From assembly GCF_963682185.1 (NCBI RefSeq), contig NZ_OY821667.1, positions 4,663,501 through 4,727,500 on the forward strand: DNA of 64,000 bases, given 5' to 3'. Both the position numbers and the translations under genes were made by a program. Origin of the DNA: an uncultured Cohaesibacter sp. Lineage in GTDB: Bacteria > Pseudomonadota > Alphaproteobacteria > Rhizobiales > Cohaesibacteraceae. The notes beneath the pieces were generated by a model. It worked only from the letters and a program-made list of their open reading frames with translations. It had not been told where the DNA came from and did no database searches. Numbering within the stretch: position 1 is the first letter of the stretch; each line of letters opens with the position of its first letter. Below, piece after piece: positions 54,527-63,605 of the stretch.

Positions 54527-56326
54527 ATGTCCGATCCCAAAAAGCGTCGCCCGCTCCGCTCAGAACTCTGGTTCAATGATCTCTCCAACCCCGAGATGAC
54601 GGCAATCTATCTGGAGCACTATCCAAATTACGGTTTGACGCTGGACGAACTGCAATCGGGCAAACCGGTCATTGGCATTGCCCAGACCGGATCAGACCTC
54701 TCTCCCTGCAATCGCCATCATCTGGAGCTGACCAAGCGCGTGCGAGAGGGCATTCGGTCGGCAGGGGGGATTGCCATGGAAATCCCGGTACACCCCATAC
54801 AAGAAACCGGCAAGCGGCCCACCGCCATGCTGGACAGGAATCTGGCCTATCTTGGGCTTGTCGAAGCCTTGCATGGTTATCCGATTGATGGCGTGGTGCT
54901 CAATATCGGCTGTGACAAGACCACGCCAGCGCTGTTGATGGCGGCGGCAACGGTCAATATTCCCGCGCTGGCTCTCTCTGTTGGCCCCATGCTCAATGGC
55001 TGGTACAAGGGCAAGCGCTCTGGCTCTGGTTCGATCATCTGGGAAGCGCGTCAGCAATTTGCAGCAGGGGAAATCGACGCCAAGGAGTTTCTCAAAATGG
55101 CGGCCTCTTCATCGCCCTCGGTTGGTTATTGCAACACCATGGGCACTGCCTCCACGATGAACTCCCTGGCTGAGGTGCTCGGAATGCAACTGCCCGGCTC
55201 AGCTTCCATTCCCGCGCCCTATAGTGAGCGCGCGCGGATTTCCTATGAGGTGGGGGAACGCATCGTCGGTATGGTGCATGAAGATCTGAAGCCATCGGAT
55301 ATCATGACCCGAGAGGCTTTCGAGAACGCGATTGTCGTTTGCTCGGCACTGGGGGGCTCGACCAATGCGCCGATCCACATGAATGCCGTAGCGCGCCATC
55401 TCGGCGTGGAATTGACGAATAAGGATTGGGACGCCATAGGGTATGAGGTTCCGCTGTTGGCCAATATTCAACCAGCGGGGCCCTATCTCAGCGAGGATTT
55501 TTATCGGGCAGGGGGGCTGCCTGCTGTCATCGGGGAATTGCTGCGTTCTGAGCTCATCCCCAATCCTGATGTGATGACGGCCTCTGGCGAGCCTTTCGCG
55601 GCACTCTATCGCGATTGCCAGATTGAAGACCGCGATGTCATTCACTCGCTGAGCGATCCCCTGACTGCCAAGGCAGGGTTTGTGTCACTGGGCGGCAATC
55701 TCTTTGACGATGCCATCATGAAGACATCCGGTATCAGCGAGGAGTTCCGCTCTCGTTATTTGAGCAATCCCGATGACCCAAATGCCTTTGAAGGCCCGGT
55801 CTTCGTGTTTGATGGACCGGAAGACTTTCACAAAAGGATCGATGATCCATCACTGGCTATTACGCCAGAAAGCCTGCTGGTGATGCGCGGAGCAGGGCCC
55901 ATTGGCTTTCCCGGTGGGGCGGAGGTGGTCAATATGCGCCCGCCATCCTACCTGATCAAGCAGGGTGTCCATGACATGCCCTGCATCGGTGATGGGCGAC
56001 AGTCTGGCACATCCGGTGCCGCCTCTATCCTCAATGCTTCCCCCGAGGCGGCGGCTGGAGGAAATCTTGCCGTCATCAGAGACGGGGATCGCCTGCGCGT
56101 CGATCTTGATGCCAGATGTGTCACGCTCCTGCTGTCTGAGGAAGAGATTGCAAAGAGACGGGATGCCTTGTTGGCAAGCGGTGGGCCGAACACTCCGCAA
56201 AGCCAAACGCCATGGCAGGAGATGTTCCGAAAGTCCGTTCGGCCGTTTGCAGAAGGGATGATTATTGAGGGCGCCGATAGCTATCTTGACGTTGGCAACA
56301 CGACAGTTCCGCGCCACAGCCACTAG
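54527..56326 (+). CDS. xylD: D-xylonate dehydratase-like protein (IlvD/Edd family)
   Basis: A 599-residue iron-sulfur dehydratase of the IlvD/Edd family. Similarity to Caulobacter XylD is visible along its length: [79 protein letters not shown] and [20 protein letters not shown]. Cluster cysteines are in SPCN, GCDKTTP and GYCNTMG. The likely reaction is D-xylonate to 2-dehydro-3-deoxy-D-xylonate, but other aldonic acids are possible. The ATG at 54527 ([15 protein letters not shown]) fits family length; the frame is open 16 codons further upstream. No other xylose genes are adjacent. Confidence 0.87.
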   Translation: MSDPKKRRPLRSELWFNDLSNPEMTAIYLEHYPNYGLTLDELQSGKPVIGIAQTGSDLSPCNRHHLELTKRVREGIRSAGGIAMEIPVHPIQETGKRPTAMLDRNLAYLGLVEALHGYPIDGVVLNIGCDKTTPALLMAAATVNIPALALSVGPMLNGWYKGKRSGSGSIIWEARQQFAAGEIDAKEFLKMAASSSPSVGYCNTMGTASTMNSLAEVLGMQLPGSASIPAPYSERARISYEVGERIVGMVHEDLKPSDIMTREAFENAIVVCSALGGSTNAPIHMNAVARHLGVELTNKDWDAIGYEVPLLANIQPAGPYLSEDFYRAGGLPAVIGELLRSELIPNPDVMTASGEPFAALYRDCQIEDRDVIHSLSDPLTAKAGFVSLGGNLFDDAIMKTSGISEEFRSRYLSNPDDPNAFEGPVFVFDGPEDFHKRIDDPSLAITPESLLVMRGAGPIGFPGGAEVVNMRPPSYLIKQGVHDMPCIGDGRQSGTSGAASILNASPEAAAGGNLAVIRDGDRLRVDLDARCVTLLLSEEEIAKRRDALLASGGPNTPQSQTPWQEMFRKSVRPFAEGMIIEGADSYLDVGNTTVPRHSH

Positions 56327-56435
56327 ATAGGTGACAAGGCCAATATCCTATTGCATGAAGCATGGTGGTGGTTGGGCTTAAGCATGGAAACACGGATACT
56401 GGGAAGCAAGAAAAGTGTCCGTGTGCCTGCGCCTC

Positions 56436-56849
56436 CTAGACATCGAATGTAATATTCTTGTGCCCCAGATAATTGACGACCGCACCAGCTGCGATGCCTG
56501 TGGCGTGGGCAAAGCCCTCTATCATAACCGTGGGAAGCGGTAGACCACCCAACAGCCAGTTAAGCGCATAGGCGACAATGATCGTAACCAGTCCACCCCC
56601 GATATTGACCAGAATGAAATCACGGATTTCAAGAAACACCGGGCGCCTGTGCTGTGAAACAAATGCCCAGTAACGATAGATGATAAACCCGTAGATCATG
56701 CCCACCACGAGCGCCAGACAGACCGCCAGCAGATAGGGAAGATACTGACTGAATAAAAAGCGTATGCCCCAGTTGAGAAGGGCAGCACTGCCTCCGGCCA
56801 GAAGAAACCGTACCCGCATATCCAGCATCAATTTTGCAACAACCATCAT
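56436..56849 (-). CDS. GtrA family membrane protein
   Basis: A 137-residue protein with four predicted transmembrane helices: VRFLLAGGSAALLNWGIRFL, LLAVCLALVVGMIYGFIIYR, FILVNIGGGLVTIIVAYAL and HATGIAAGAVVNYLGHKNITF. The pattern GFxxxxYWxF and the ending NYxxHKxxTF are GtrA signatures. GtrA proteins help move polyprenyl-linked sugars across the membrane. The start overlaps the stop of the HAD-UbiA gene (ATGA), implying tight coupling. It is the last gene of a three-gene operon. Confidence 0.88.
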   Translation of the reverse strand: MMVVAKLMLDMRVRFLLAGGSAALLNWGIRFLFSQYLPYLLAVCLALVVGMIYGFIIYRYWAFVSQHRRPVFLEIRDFILVNIGGGLVTIIVAYALNWLLGGLPLPTVMIEGFAHATGIAAGAVVNYLGHKNITFDV

Positions 56850-58303
56850 GTAATTCCAATCCAGGCTGCCGCGAAGCAGGTGACCATTCCGCCCCCAAGA
56901 GCCAGACTCATTCTATCTCTTATGGCAAAGGCAACGGGGTCATCTTTCATCAGCCCTCTCTGACACATCAGCCAGATGCGCGAGATGAACAGAAACAGGA
57001 AGATCGGAAACCCCCATAACCATGTGATGTCACCGTAAAAGGTCCGTGTGAAAGCATCATCAATAATATAGAGCACCAGAATGAGAACAGCGCAGATGCC
57101 AGTGGCAACACCATTGGCAAGAATAAGCGGTAGGTCAAGAGTCTGATAGCCCCGCCCTCGTACTTCTTCTCCGCCTCGCATGAGAACGCCGGACACTTCT
57201 GTATGACGCTTGGCGAAACTGAGCGAGCCAAACAGAAACATCGAAAAGACGAGAAGCCACGGGGAAGCCGCTGTGCCGGCAGCGGCAATACCCAGCCCAA
57301 GCCGCAGGGTAAAGAGGCTCGCCAAGGTGAAGCCATCTATGATGGGATAGCGTTTCAAGCCAAAGGAATAAGCCAGCGTCGCCGCTATGTAAGCGATAAC
57401 AATGAGCAGGGCGCTTTCGCCCGCCAGCAGAGACAAGGCGAGACCGAGAAGCAGAATTCCGGGCACAGACAGGATGCCAATCCTTATGGGCAGATCACCA
57501 TTGGCGAGCGGGCGTCTGTTTTTGGACCAGTGGCGCCGGTCATCTGACAAATCGAGCAGGTCATTGACGAGATAAGTGGCCGATGCAACAAGATTGATGC
57601 CCCAGAAGGCAAGAAATGTTGCTATGATCGCCTGCGTGTCTCCAAGTCTGCCCGCAAGAAAAAGCGGAACGAAAACCAGCCCGTTTTTGGCCCATTGGTG
57701 AGGTCTCATCGCCTTGATGAAAGGCTTCCAGAGGGAATGGCGCGGCAGGACCTTTTCGATTGTTGTGTGCTTCTGGGCGGCTGCCAATACTTGTTTTGGC
57801 GCTTCCACGATCACTGCGGCCTTTGCGACCTTCCACACGGCAAGATCGGCCATTGCATCACCGGCATATGCAAAGCCATGAGGGAACCGTTCTTGCAGCA
57901 CCCGCGCTTTTTGAGGACCTTTGAGATTGGTCTGGTCATCACTGGCGATGACTTCGCGTATATTGGGCAGGCGGGCTGCGACCTGCTTGGCAACACTGAC
58001 ATTGGCTGCTGTCGCAACATAAATGGGACGTCCCCTCTTTCCCTGTTCTGCCACATAGGAAAGCAGGGTCTGATTGAGCGGCAGGGACTGGACGTCGATA
58101 TCCGTTTCGTTGGCCAGCTTATGCTTCAGGAATGCGCGCCCCTTGAGCATCCACCAAATGATAAGAAAAATATCCCATGGTCTCTTCTTCAGAAAGACCA
58201 GCATGGCTTCCAGAAGCATATCGCTGCGCACAACGGTTCCATCCAGATCCAGAACAAGGGGAAGCGCCTCTTTGGTCTGCTCATTCGGCATCTTTTCCTT
58301 CAT
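56846..58303 (-). CDS. HAD phosphatase-UbiA prenyltransferase fusion (decaprenyl-phosphate phosphoribosyltransferase-like)
   Basis: A 485-residue fusion. The N-terminal HAD domain (about 10-200) has motif I LVLDLDGTVVRSD (Asp19, Asp21) and GFAYAGDAMADLAVWKVA as motif IV. The C-terminal UbiA domain (about 205-485) has several transmembrane helices and the polyprenyl-diphosphate/Mg2+ motif NDLLDLSDDRRHWSKNRRPL, close to that of mycobacterial Rv3806c, with a second acidic region at YPIIDGFTLASLFTLRLGLG. I infer synthesis of a polyprenyl-phosphate-linked ribose 5-phosphate and its dephosphorylation by the HAD part. It starts four bases after the upstream gene and overlaps gtrA. Confidence 0.85.
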   Translation of the reverse strand: MKEKMPNEQTKEALPLVLDLDGTVVRSDMLLEAMLVFLKKRPWDIFLIIWWMLKGRAFLKHKLANETDIDVQSLPLNQTLLSYVAEQGKRGRPIYVATAANVSVAKQVAARLPNIREVIASDDQTNLKGPQKARVLQERFPHGFAYAGDAMADLAVWKVAKAAVIVEAPKQVLAAAQKHTTIEKVLPRHSLWKPFIKAMRPHQWAKNGLVFVPLFLAGRLGDTQAIIATFLAFWGINLVASATYLVNDLLDLSDDRRHWSKNRRPLANGDLPIRIGILSVPGILLLGLALSLLAGESALLIVIAYIAATLAYSFGLKRYPIIDGFTLASLFTLRLGLGIAAAGTAASPWLLVFSMFLFGSLSFAKRHTEVSGVLMRGGEEVRGRGYQTLDLPLILANGVATGICAVLILVLYIIDDAFTRTFYGDITWLWGFPIFLFLFISRIWLMCQRGLMKDDPVAFAIRDRMSLALGGGMVTCFAAAWIGIT

Positions 58304-58306
58304 CGG

Positions 58307-59932
58307 CTATTCCCCTCTCCGAGTGTAGAAATCCCAGCAGCTATTCAGATTCGTCTTTTTAAAATCCTGTTCCAGAGCACCCAGATAATATGGCATCATG
58401 TTTCCATCAGTGACATCGCAAAGATCGGCAAATACCCCGTCGGCGCTGGCCAGATAGGCTCGGGCCTCTTCAAGAGAGGGCTCTGGAACGGTTCGACCCA
58501 TATCCATAACCAGTGTGGTATGCTTGGCTGGTGTCAGGCCGAGCAACCGTCCGAACGGATCGGAAAAGGAGATCGTGGTCGTGTGCTGTGTTTTGGCTCC
58601 AAGCCCTTTGTCCCTGAAAATCCGGGCAGCATCCAGAATCCCGTAAAGCTGAGCCAGATTGGCGGCAGGCGCATTGGATGTCGGATCATATGTGAGGAAA
58701 AAGCGATCAGTCTGAAGGGAGCGGATGCGATCTCTTTGCTGTTCAATCAATTGTCCGAGCAATTGGCTCCCTTCATCGGTTGGCAACGGGACGCGGGTGC
58801 CGGGAATCAAGGCATCCAGTTTCTGCTCGATGGCGGGTTGTTTTTCCCGCACAAGCATCTTCATGCTGCGATGAACAACCATGTCTGCAACGGGAAACAG
58901 CGTTGCTGCCAGCAAAAGCGCAGAGGTCACCTTGTGACGCTCCCAGGCAGCAGGACCAAACAGGCACGCAATCCCGGCGATCAACCCCAACCCTCCCGTA
59001 TTCTGGCTTTCTGCCATGAAGGCGGCAGCCATGAGCAGAATGGTATCTATGGCATAGGCCTCATCGCAGATGATGGCAGACCAGCTTAAAGCGCGTTCCT
59101 TTCGAGAGAAGAAAAAACGTGCGAGCGCGGCCAAACCAATGAAGGCAACGATGCCTCCCGCCAGCCAATAGGTGAAAGCTGTATAGAATAGTTTGTAGAA
59201 GATCCCGTCTTGATTGACCGAAAGCATCGACCTGATATCGCCGATATAGGCCGAAATGAAGCCGCTCTGCAATTCCAGCCCAATCAGCAGAGCCCAGAAC
59301 AGGCAAATCCCACCAAGAATGGTTGCCCATCGGCTGCGCCCGAGAATAACGGAGGCGAGCAGAATGCCACAAACCACCAGAAAGGCGGTAATTTTCAAGA
59401 AGAACAGCAGGCTGAGCAGATAAGCAAGCAGTATGGCATCAAATCGCGATTTTGGCAGCATATACCAGAGCCCTGCCAGAAAGAGCAGCGCTGTTGCGAA
59501 GCGGTTATAGGTCGCGAAATAGCTGATTTCAGAAAGATGGGTCTGGTCCAGTGTCATGGGAACCAGTGTGATCAGCGCCAACAAAAGAAAAGCGCATGCG
59601 AACTCTATAAGTGATCTGAAACGGGGAGCGAGCGCCATGAAAACAGGCAGAAACACCAGCCATGTCACGATGTGCAAGGAGACAAAGGCGTTGCTGAAGG
59701 GAAAAAGAGCCTCGCCCCAATTGACCAGATAGAATGCCAGTGAACCAATCGGTGAATTGAAGTCGATATGGGGAATTTGTCCTAGCGAAATCCTGTAAGC
59801 GCCATCCTGTATGAAAATAAAGTCAAAAATCGCTCGACCATAGGGCGCTTGTTGTAAAAACACATAACCGCACACGACGAGTAAAAGTGAAAAGGCCAGT
59901 AAAATAACCTGGCGAAATAGTATGTTTTGCAT
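58307..59932 (-). CDS. Multi-pass membrane protein, possibly a GT-C-type glycosyltransferase
   Basis: A 541-residue protein with about ten hydrophobic segments in the first 370 residues and a soluble C-terminal domain (about 375-541). An early loop, FIFIQDGAYRISLGQIPHID, carries acidic residues where GT-C enzymes have their catalytic Asp; HIDFNSPIGSLAFY follows. The C-terminal part includes RIRSLQTDRFFLTYDP and LDAARIFRDKGLGAKTQHT. I do not recognise a named family with certainty. Its place ahead of the HAD-UbiA and GtrA genes suggests it uses the lipid-linked sugar they make. Confidence 0.75.
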   Translation of the reverse strand: MQNILFRQVILLAFSLLLVVCGYVFLQQAPYGRAIFDFIFIQDGAYRISLGQIPHIDFNSPIGSLAFYLVNWGEALFPFSNAFVSLHIVTWLVFLPVFMALAPRFRSLIEFACAFLLLALITLVPMTLDQTHLSEISYFATYNRFATALLFLAGLWYMLPKSRFDAILLAYLLSLLFFLKITAFLVVCGILLASVILGRSRWATILGGICLFWALLIGLELQSGFISAYIGDIRSMLSVNQDGIFYKLFYTAFTYWLAGGIVAFIGLAALARFFFSRKERALSWSAIICDEAYAIDTILLMAAAFMAESQNTGGLGLIAGIACLFGPAAWERHKVTSALLLAATLFPVADMVVHRSMKMLVREKQPAIEQKLDALIPGTRVPLPTDEGSQLLGQLIEQQRDRIRSLQTDRFFLTYDPTSNAPAANLAQLYGILDAARIFRDKGLGAKTQHTTTISFSDPFGRLLGLTPAKHTTLVMDMGRTVPEPSLEEARAYLASADGVFADLCDVTDGNMMPYYLGALEQDFKKTNLNSCWDFYTRRGE

Positions 59933-60313
59933 GAGAAAACCGCGACACTGAATATAAACTCTGACTAAAGTTACTATCCAAAATTTAATGCTAGGTTGTT
60001 TTAAAAATTTTCTCTCGCGCGGTCAGCATATGCATCAAGTCAACTTAATTTGGCTTAGATGATTGAAAATATGAAGAAATGCTCATTCAGTGGCAATTGA
60101 ACTTGAAATGTATTGGGACGATCTACCGCAGGATGGCGGCAATATATTTACAGCGATGCGCTTTGTGAGCGGAAGGTAGTGTGCTGGATCGATACCACAA
60201 CACTATCAATGGGAGCTGGGAAATTGCAATGAAAGGGGAGACAATACGCCCCGTCAGCCTCTACACCGGAGGAGAAGAGGAGAAAAAGCACAGTCTTGTT
60301 CAAGGAAAAGAAT
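59933..60313. other. Intergenic region with no recognised feature
   Basis: A 381-base region between the start of the membrane-protein operon and the 3' end of tRNA-Gln, both on the minus strand. It should hold the operon promoter. A minus-strand frame here reads through tRNA-Gln and was discarded. The T-rich stretch just after the tRNA on the minus strand may end its transcript. Confidence 0.4.
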
Positions 60314-60388
60314 TGGCTGGGGTGGTAGGATTCGAACCTACGATACACGATACCAAAAACCGATGCCTTACCACTTGGCCACACCCCA
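60314..60388 (-). tRNA. tRNA-Gln (anticodon TTG)
   Basis: The minus strand folds as a 75-base tRNA: acceptor TGGGGTG/CACCCCA, discriminator G and encoded CCA; D arm GCC...GGC; anticodon stem-loop TCGGT-TTTTGGT-ATCGT giving anticodon TTG; T arm GTAGG-TTCGAAT-CCTAC. The first pair of the anticodon stem (27-43) would be a T-T mismatch and the fourth a G-T wobble, so this stem is somewhat weak. Overall similarity to alphaproteobacterial tRNA-Gln is high. Confidence 0.95.
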
Positions 60389-60665
60389 GTAAGCCCGAAT
60401 AATTGCTCCGGCTTAGAGTAGGCTTTCTATACAGAAGGCCGTTGTGTCGTGCAATGCTTTAAACCAAATTTTTCACAAGAGAGGGCCATCTTTCATAAAT
60501 CGATTTGGGGTCTGCTATTAACATTGGCAGAAAATGGTCCTGTGAGCAGAGAAAAAGCTGCCTTTAGAATATCCGACGTGGAAATCTTTCAAAGAGTTTG
60601 CAAATTTGTCTTTATGCTCTTGCCATACCGCGATGGGGAGGCTATAAGCGCCTCCACCAGAGGTA

Positions 60666-60742
<77 letters not shown>

Positions 60743-60864
60743 TTTATTCTTATTTCTCCAATAGTTATAGATGGTCGTTTCGCCTGAGGCGCAGGATGTT
60801 TTCTTGCGCCTGTGCGATTATTGCGGGCTTCTTTGTTGACATGAGGGCGCCGAGCCCGCAGGCC

Positions 60865-61800
60865 TTAATCCAGCGTCAAATTATCATCGAATACAGATCT
60901 GTTCGCCATATATTCAGGTTCGATATGAATCGTCACCACTGCGTGAGGCATTTCTTTTTGCAGGGCATTTTCGATTCTGTCGCAAATGGCGTGGGCGTCA
61001 TAGACAGTCATCCGACTCGGCACCACAAGATGAAATTCGACGAAAATCACCCGACCTGCATGGCGTGTACGGATATCGTGGGCTTCTATCGCGCCGTCCG
61101 CATTGGCCATGATGGTCGTGCGCAGCTGCAATAGTTCCTCAGGGTCGATCGCCTCATCCATGAGGCCGCTCAAGGACCCCTTGATCAGTTCCCAACCTGT
61201 CCAGAGAATGGTGATGCCGACAAGCATGGCGAGCAGTGGATCAAGCCATATGATTCCCGTGAGTTTGGCCAACGTGACACCGGCGATGACGCCGATAGAT
61301 GTCACAACATCGGTAAACAGATGTCTGCCGTCTGCTACCAGGGCGGGGGAACGCAGCTTTCTGCCTAAATGCACCAATGTAAAGGCCCAGAGAGCATTGA
61401 GGACGCCACCAAGGCCGTTGAGCACCAGTCCGATAACCGGCACCGACAGGTCGCGCGGATTGGTGAAAACCTTGTACGCTTCCATGAAAATGGCAATCGC
61501 AGCCAGAACCACCAGCACTCCTTCAGCCACCGCCGAGAGATATTCCGCCTTATGGTGGCCAAACTGGTGATTATGGTCAGCGGGCTTTTCACCAAGCCAG
61601 AGGGCAACCAGAACCGCAAAGGCGGCCGCCAGATTGATCAGGGTTTCCAGCGCATCAGAATAGAGCCCGACCGAGTTGGTCATGGCATAGGCTGCATATT
61701 TCAGCGCCAATACCACAACGGCAACCAAAACAGACCCAAGTGCTAATTGCTTGGATGACCATTTGCTTATTGGCATTTTGGTGGATGCTGGTTCAATCAT
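60865..61800 (-). CDS. Cation diffusion facilitator (CDF) metal transporter
   Basis: A 311-residue CDF exporter with six transmembrane helices. The TM2 metal motif is GLYSDALETLINLAAAF and the TM5 motif is GRHLFTDVVTS (HxxxD). A His-rich loop, DHNHQFGHHKAEY, lies between TM2 and TM3. The C-terminal cytoplasmic domain includes HDIRTRHAGRVIFVEFHLVV and VVTIHIEPE. Likely cargo is Zn2+, Fe2+ or Mn2+; specificity cannot be read with certainty. The start is uncertain: the ATG at 61800 is proposed, with a TTG 18 codons upstream as an alternative. Confidence 0.9.
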   Translation of the reverse strand: MIEPASTKMPISKWSSKQLALGSVLVAVVVLALKYAAYAMTNSVGLYSDALETLINLAAAFAVLVALWLGEKPADHNHQFGHHKAEYLSAVAEGVLVVLAAIAIFMEAYKVFTNPRDLSVPVIGLVLNGLGGVLNALWAFTLVHLGRKLRSPALVADGRHLFTDVVTSIGVIAGVTLAKLTGIIWLDPLLAMLVGITILWTGWELIKGSLSGLMDEAIDPEELLQLRTTIMANADGAIEAHDIRTRHAGRVIFVEFHLVVPSRMTVYDAHAICDRIENALQKEMPHAVVTIHIEPEYMANRSVFDDNLTLD

Positions 61801-62150
61801 GGTTTGTCGGAAGAGTCCATTTTGCGTGTTTCTGATAGATGCCGTCCAATCCAAGGCTCTGTCAAGCAGATCGGAGGCGGGTAGAGGGCTTCTCGCATAG
61901 GCCTAAGGTGATTCCCATATGTGAAATTGTCCTAACGGCTTTGCCGTGTATAACTGGCTTTGCCTGTTGGTGAGCGGTTCGGGGCAATTGTAATGATGCG
62001 CCGACAGTCCTAATGTTAGGCAAACTCCCCTTGAGTGCCGATAATAAAGTGTTCGTCTCCTTCAGCGGGGGCCTCGCGCCGATCAACGCTCCAAAGGGTT
62101 TCATCGGTTTCCATCATTGAAAAGATTAGAAGAAAAAGAAAGGGCTCTTC
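61801..62150. other. Intergenic region upstream of the D-amino-acid aminotransferase gene
   Basis: A 350-base region between divergent genes, without convincing coding sequence. It should carry promoters for the CDF gene (minus) and the aminotransferase gene (plus). Only a weak purine-rich site (GAAAGGG) precedes the ATG at 62151. No operator was recognised. Confidence 0.4.
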
Positions 62151-63005
62151 ATGTCTCGCATCGTCTATGTCAATGGAGAATATCTGCCAGAGGAAGAGGC
62201 CAAGATCTCGATTTTTGATCGGGGCTTTCTGTTTGCTGACGGTGTCTATGAGGTTTCCACCATTCTTGATGGCAAGTTGGTCGACAATGCGGGCCATTTG
62301 GCGCGTCTGCAGCGCTCGCTCACCGAGCTTGATATTCCGGCTCCTTGCTCCATGGAAGAAATCGAGACAATCCAGCACACGCTGATCGAGCGAAACGCCA
62401 TTACGGCGGGCAGTATCTATCTGCAGGTAACCCGCGGTGCTGAAGATCGCAATTTCCTCTGGTCAGACGGCCTGAAGCCATCGCTTATCATGTTCACCCA
62501 GACGCGTGGCGCCAAGATGGACAAAGTGGCTGAAAAGGGCCTTGATGTGATTTCCCTGCCGGATATCCGCTGGCAGCGACGCGACATCAAGACCTTGGCG
62601 CTTTTGCCAGCTTCACTGGCCAAGCGCAAGGCTATTGCTGAAGGCGCCAATGATGCATGGCTGGTTGAAGATGGCATGATCACCGAAGGCACCTCCAACA
62701 ACGCCCATATCATCACCAAGGATGGCAAGCTGGTAACGCGCGCTCTATCCAACAAGATCCTGCATGGTATCACGCGCAAGGCGGTGCTCACCTTGGCCAA
62801 GGAAGCCGGGCTGACGGTTGAAGAGCGCAGCTTCTCCCCTGATGAGGTCAAGGATGCTGCAGAGGCATTCGTTACCTCAGCAACCATGTTTGTCTCACCT
62901 GTCGTCTCTTTTGATGGCGTAAAGATAGGAGACGGAAAACCCGGCCCCCACACCACGCGCTTGCGTGATCTTTATGTCGAGTTTGCCAAAAAGAGCCTGA
63001 GCTAA
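62151..63005 (+). CDS. dat: D-amino-acid aminotransferase
   Basis: A 284-residue fold-type IV PLP transaminase. The N terminus has FDRGFLFADGVYEVSTILDG with the usual D-alanine transaminase pattern. The PLP lysine is Lys147 in WQRRDIKTLALLPASLAKRKA, quoted around RDIKTLALL, close to Lys145 of the Bacillus enzyme. ITEGTSNNAHII forms the cofactor phosphate loop region. It interconverts D-alanine and D-glutamate with keto acids, supplying cell-wall precursors or degrading D-amino acids. It is not paralogous in close detail to the class IV enzyme at 28881. Confidence 0.92.
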   Translation: MSRIVYVNGEYLPEEEAKISIFDRGFLFADGVYEVSTILDGKLVDNAGHLARLQRSLTELDIPAPCSMEEIETIQHTLIERNAITAGSIYLQVTRGAEDRNFLWSDGLKPSLIMFTQTRGAKMDKVAEKGLDVISLPDIRWQRRDIKTLALLPASLAKRKAIAEGANDAWLVEDGMITEGTSNNAHIITKDGKLVTRALSNKILHGITRKAVLTLAKEAGLTVEERSFSPDEVKDAAEAFVTSATMFVSPVVSFDGVKIGDGKPGPHTTRLRDLYVEFAKKSLS

Positions 63006-63086
63006 AAATCATTGCCCCTTGAATGTTGACGGCTTTAACCCCATTTCATCGGAGCAACTTTGATGCATGGAGAAAAGGTCTGCATT

Positions 63087-63182
63087 ATGGGAAATCTCGA
63101 TAAACCGTCTTTCGAGCCGGTCATGAGCTTGCTCGTTGGCCTGATGATCGTAGCTGCAATGGTGCTGGTCTGGCTTCTTTGA
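63087..63182 (+). CDS. Very small putative membrane protein (31 aa)
   Basis: A short frame starting ATG at 63087, with a purine-rich AAAAGG seven or eight bases upstream, encodes 31 residues. Residues about 12-31 form one hydrophobic helix, MSLLVGLMIVAAMVLVWLL, ending at the stop codon. An in-frame ATG at 63063 would add eight residues. It follows the aminotransferase gene by 81 bases and precedes a terminator. No family was recognised; coding status rests on the ribosome site and the clean helix. Confidence 0.45.
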   Translation: MGNLDKPSFEPVMSLLVGLMIVAAMVLVWLL

Positions 63183-63225
63183 TGGGGGTAGACGTCAAAA
63201 AATCAGACCCTTTTACAAGATTGGA

Positions 63226-63257
63226 CATCCCGGCGCGCTCCGGGATGATCTTTTTAA
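63226..63257 (+). terminator. Rho-independent terminator between two small ORFs
   Basis: A perfect eight-base GC-rich stem, CATCCCGG (63226-63233) and CCGGGATG (63240-63247), with a six-base loop is followed by ATCTTTTT. It should end the aminotransferase/small-ORF transcript. The next small ORF begins only 13 bases past the T run. Confidence 0.85.
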
Positions 63258-63269
63258 GAGGAATTGACT

Positions 63270-63428
63270 ATGACCGATAAAGCGACGCCAGAGAATGCTG
63301 CCGTTGAGCACGTCTATTTGAAAGACCGCATGCGCGGATATCGGGGATGGCTCAAGATCGTCGTTTATACCCTCTCCGGCATTGTCATGCTTTCCATGTT
63401 TGCCAGCAATCTGCTTCAAAGCTTCTAA
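63270..63428 (+). CDS. Small putative membrane protein (52 aa)
   Basis: A 52-residue frame with AGAGG eight bases before its ATG. A charged N-terminal half (about 1-27, with KDRMRGYRGW) precedes one hydrophobic helix, LKIVVYTLSGIVMLSMFA. The layout, an N-terminal cytoplasmic tail plus one helix, resembles small accessory subunits of membrane complexes, but I recognise no family. It begins just after a terminator, so transcription may depend on read-through or an embedded promoter. Confidence 0.5.
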   Translation: MTDKATPENAAVEHVYLKDRMRGYRGWLKIVVYTLSGIVMLSMFASNLLQSF

Positions 63429-63486
63429 AGGCGATCGGCTGGATCGGCCATTTTGGAAGAGGCACAAACATTTTCACGAGGCCACT

Positions 63487-63603
63487 ATGACTGCCAAGCA
63501 AAGACAAAGGCTATGGAAACGCTGGTTAAGCCCGTCTCTCATTGCGCTTTGCGTTCTGGTCGGGCTGGCAAGCCAATCAGGCTTTTGGCGTGGTTTGAGC
63601 TGA
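63487..63603 (+). CDS. Very small putative membrane protein (38 aa)
   Basis: A 38-residue frame with CGAGG shortly before the ATG. A very basic N terminus (KQRQRLWKRW) precedes a hydrophobic helix, SLIALCVLVGLASQSGFW. It lies 58 bases after the 52-residue frame and converges with the flavoprotein gene, two bases apart. No family recognised; coding status is moderately supported by the ribosome site and membrane-protein-like composition. Confidence 0.4.
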   Translation: MTAKQRQRLWKRWLSPSLIALCVLVGLASQSGFWRGLS

Positions 63604-63605
63604 CA

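Noticed and set aside
54276-54599. Plus-strand frame upstream of the dehydratase gene
   Set aside because: Overlaps the start of the dehydratase gene in another frame and has no similarity to any family known to me.
57695-59089. Plus-strand frame (464 codons) opposite the HAD-UbiA and membrane-protein genes
   Set aside because: Crosses the boundary of two coupled genes on the other strand and lacks family features.
60148-60384. Minus-strand small frame near the tRNA
   Set aside because: Its first residues are a translation of the tRNA-Gln sequence itself.
60787-60859. Two hairpins (AGGCGCA/TGCGCCT and GCGGGCT/AGCCCGC) between tRNA-Pro and the CDF gene
   Set aside because: They may end one or both converging transcripts, but lack T runs and the second has a loop of over 20 bases, so they were not called as terminators.
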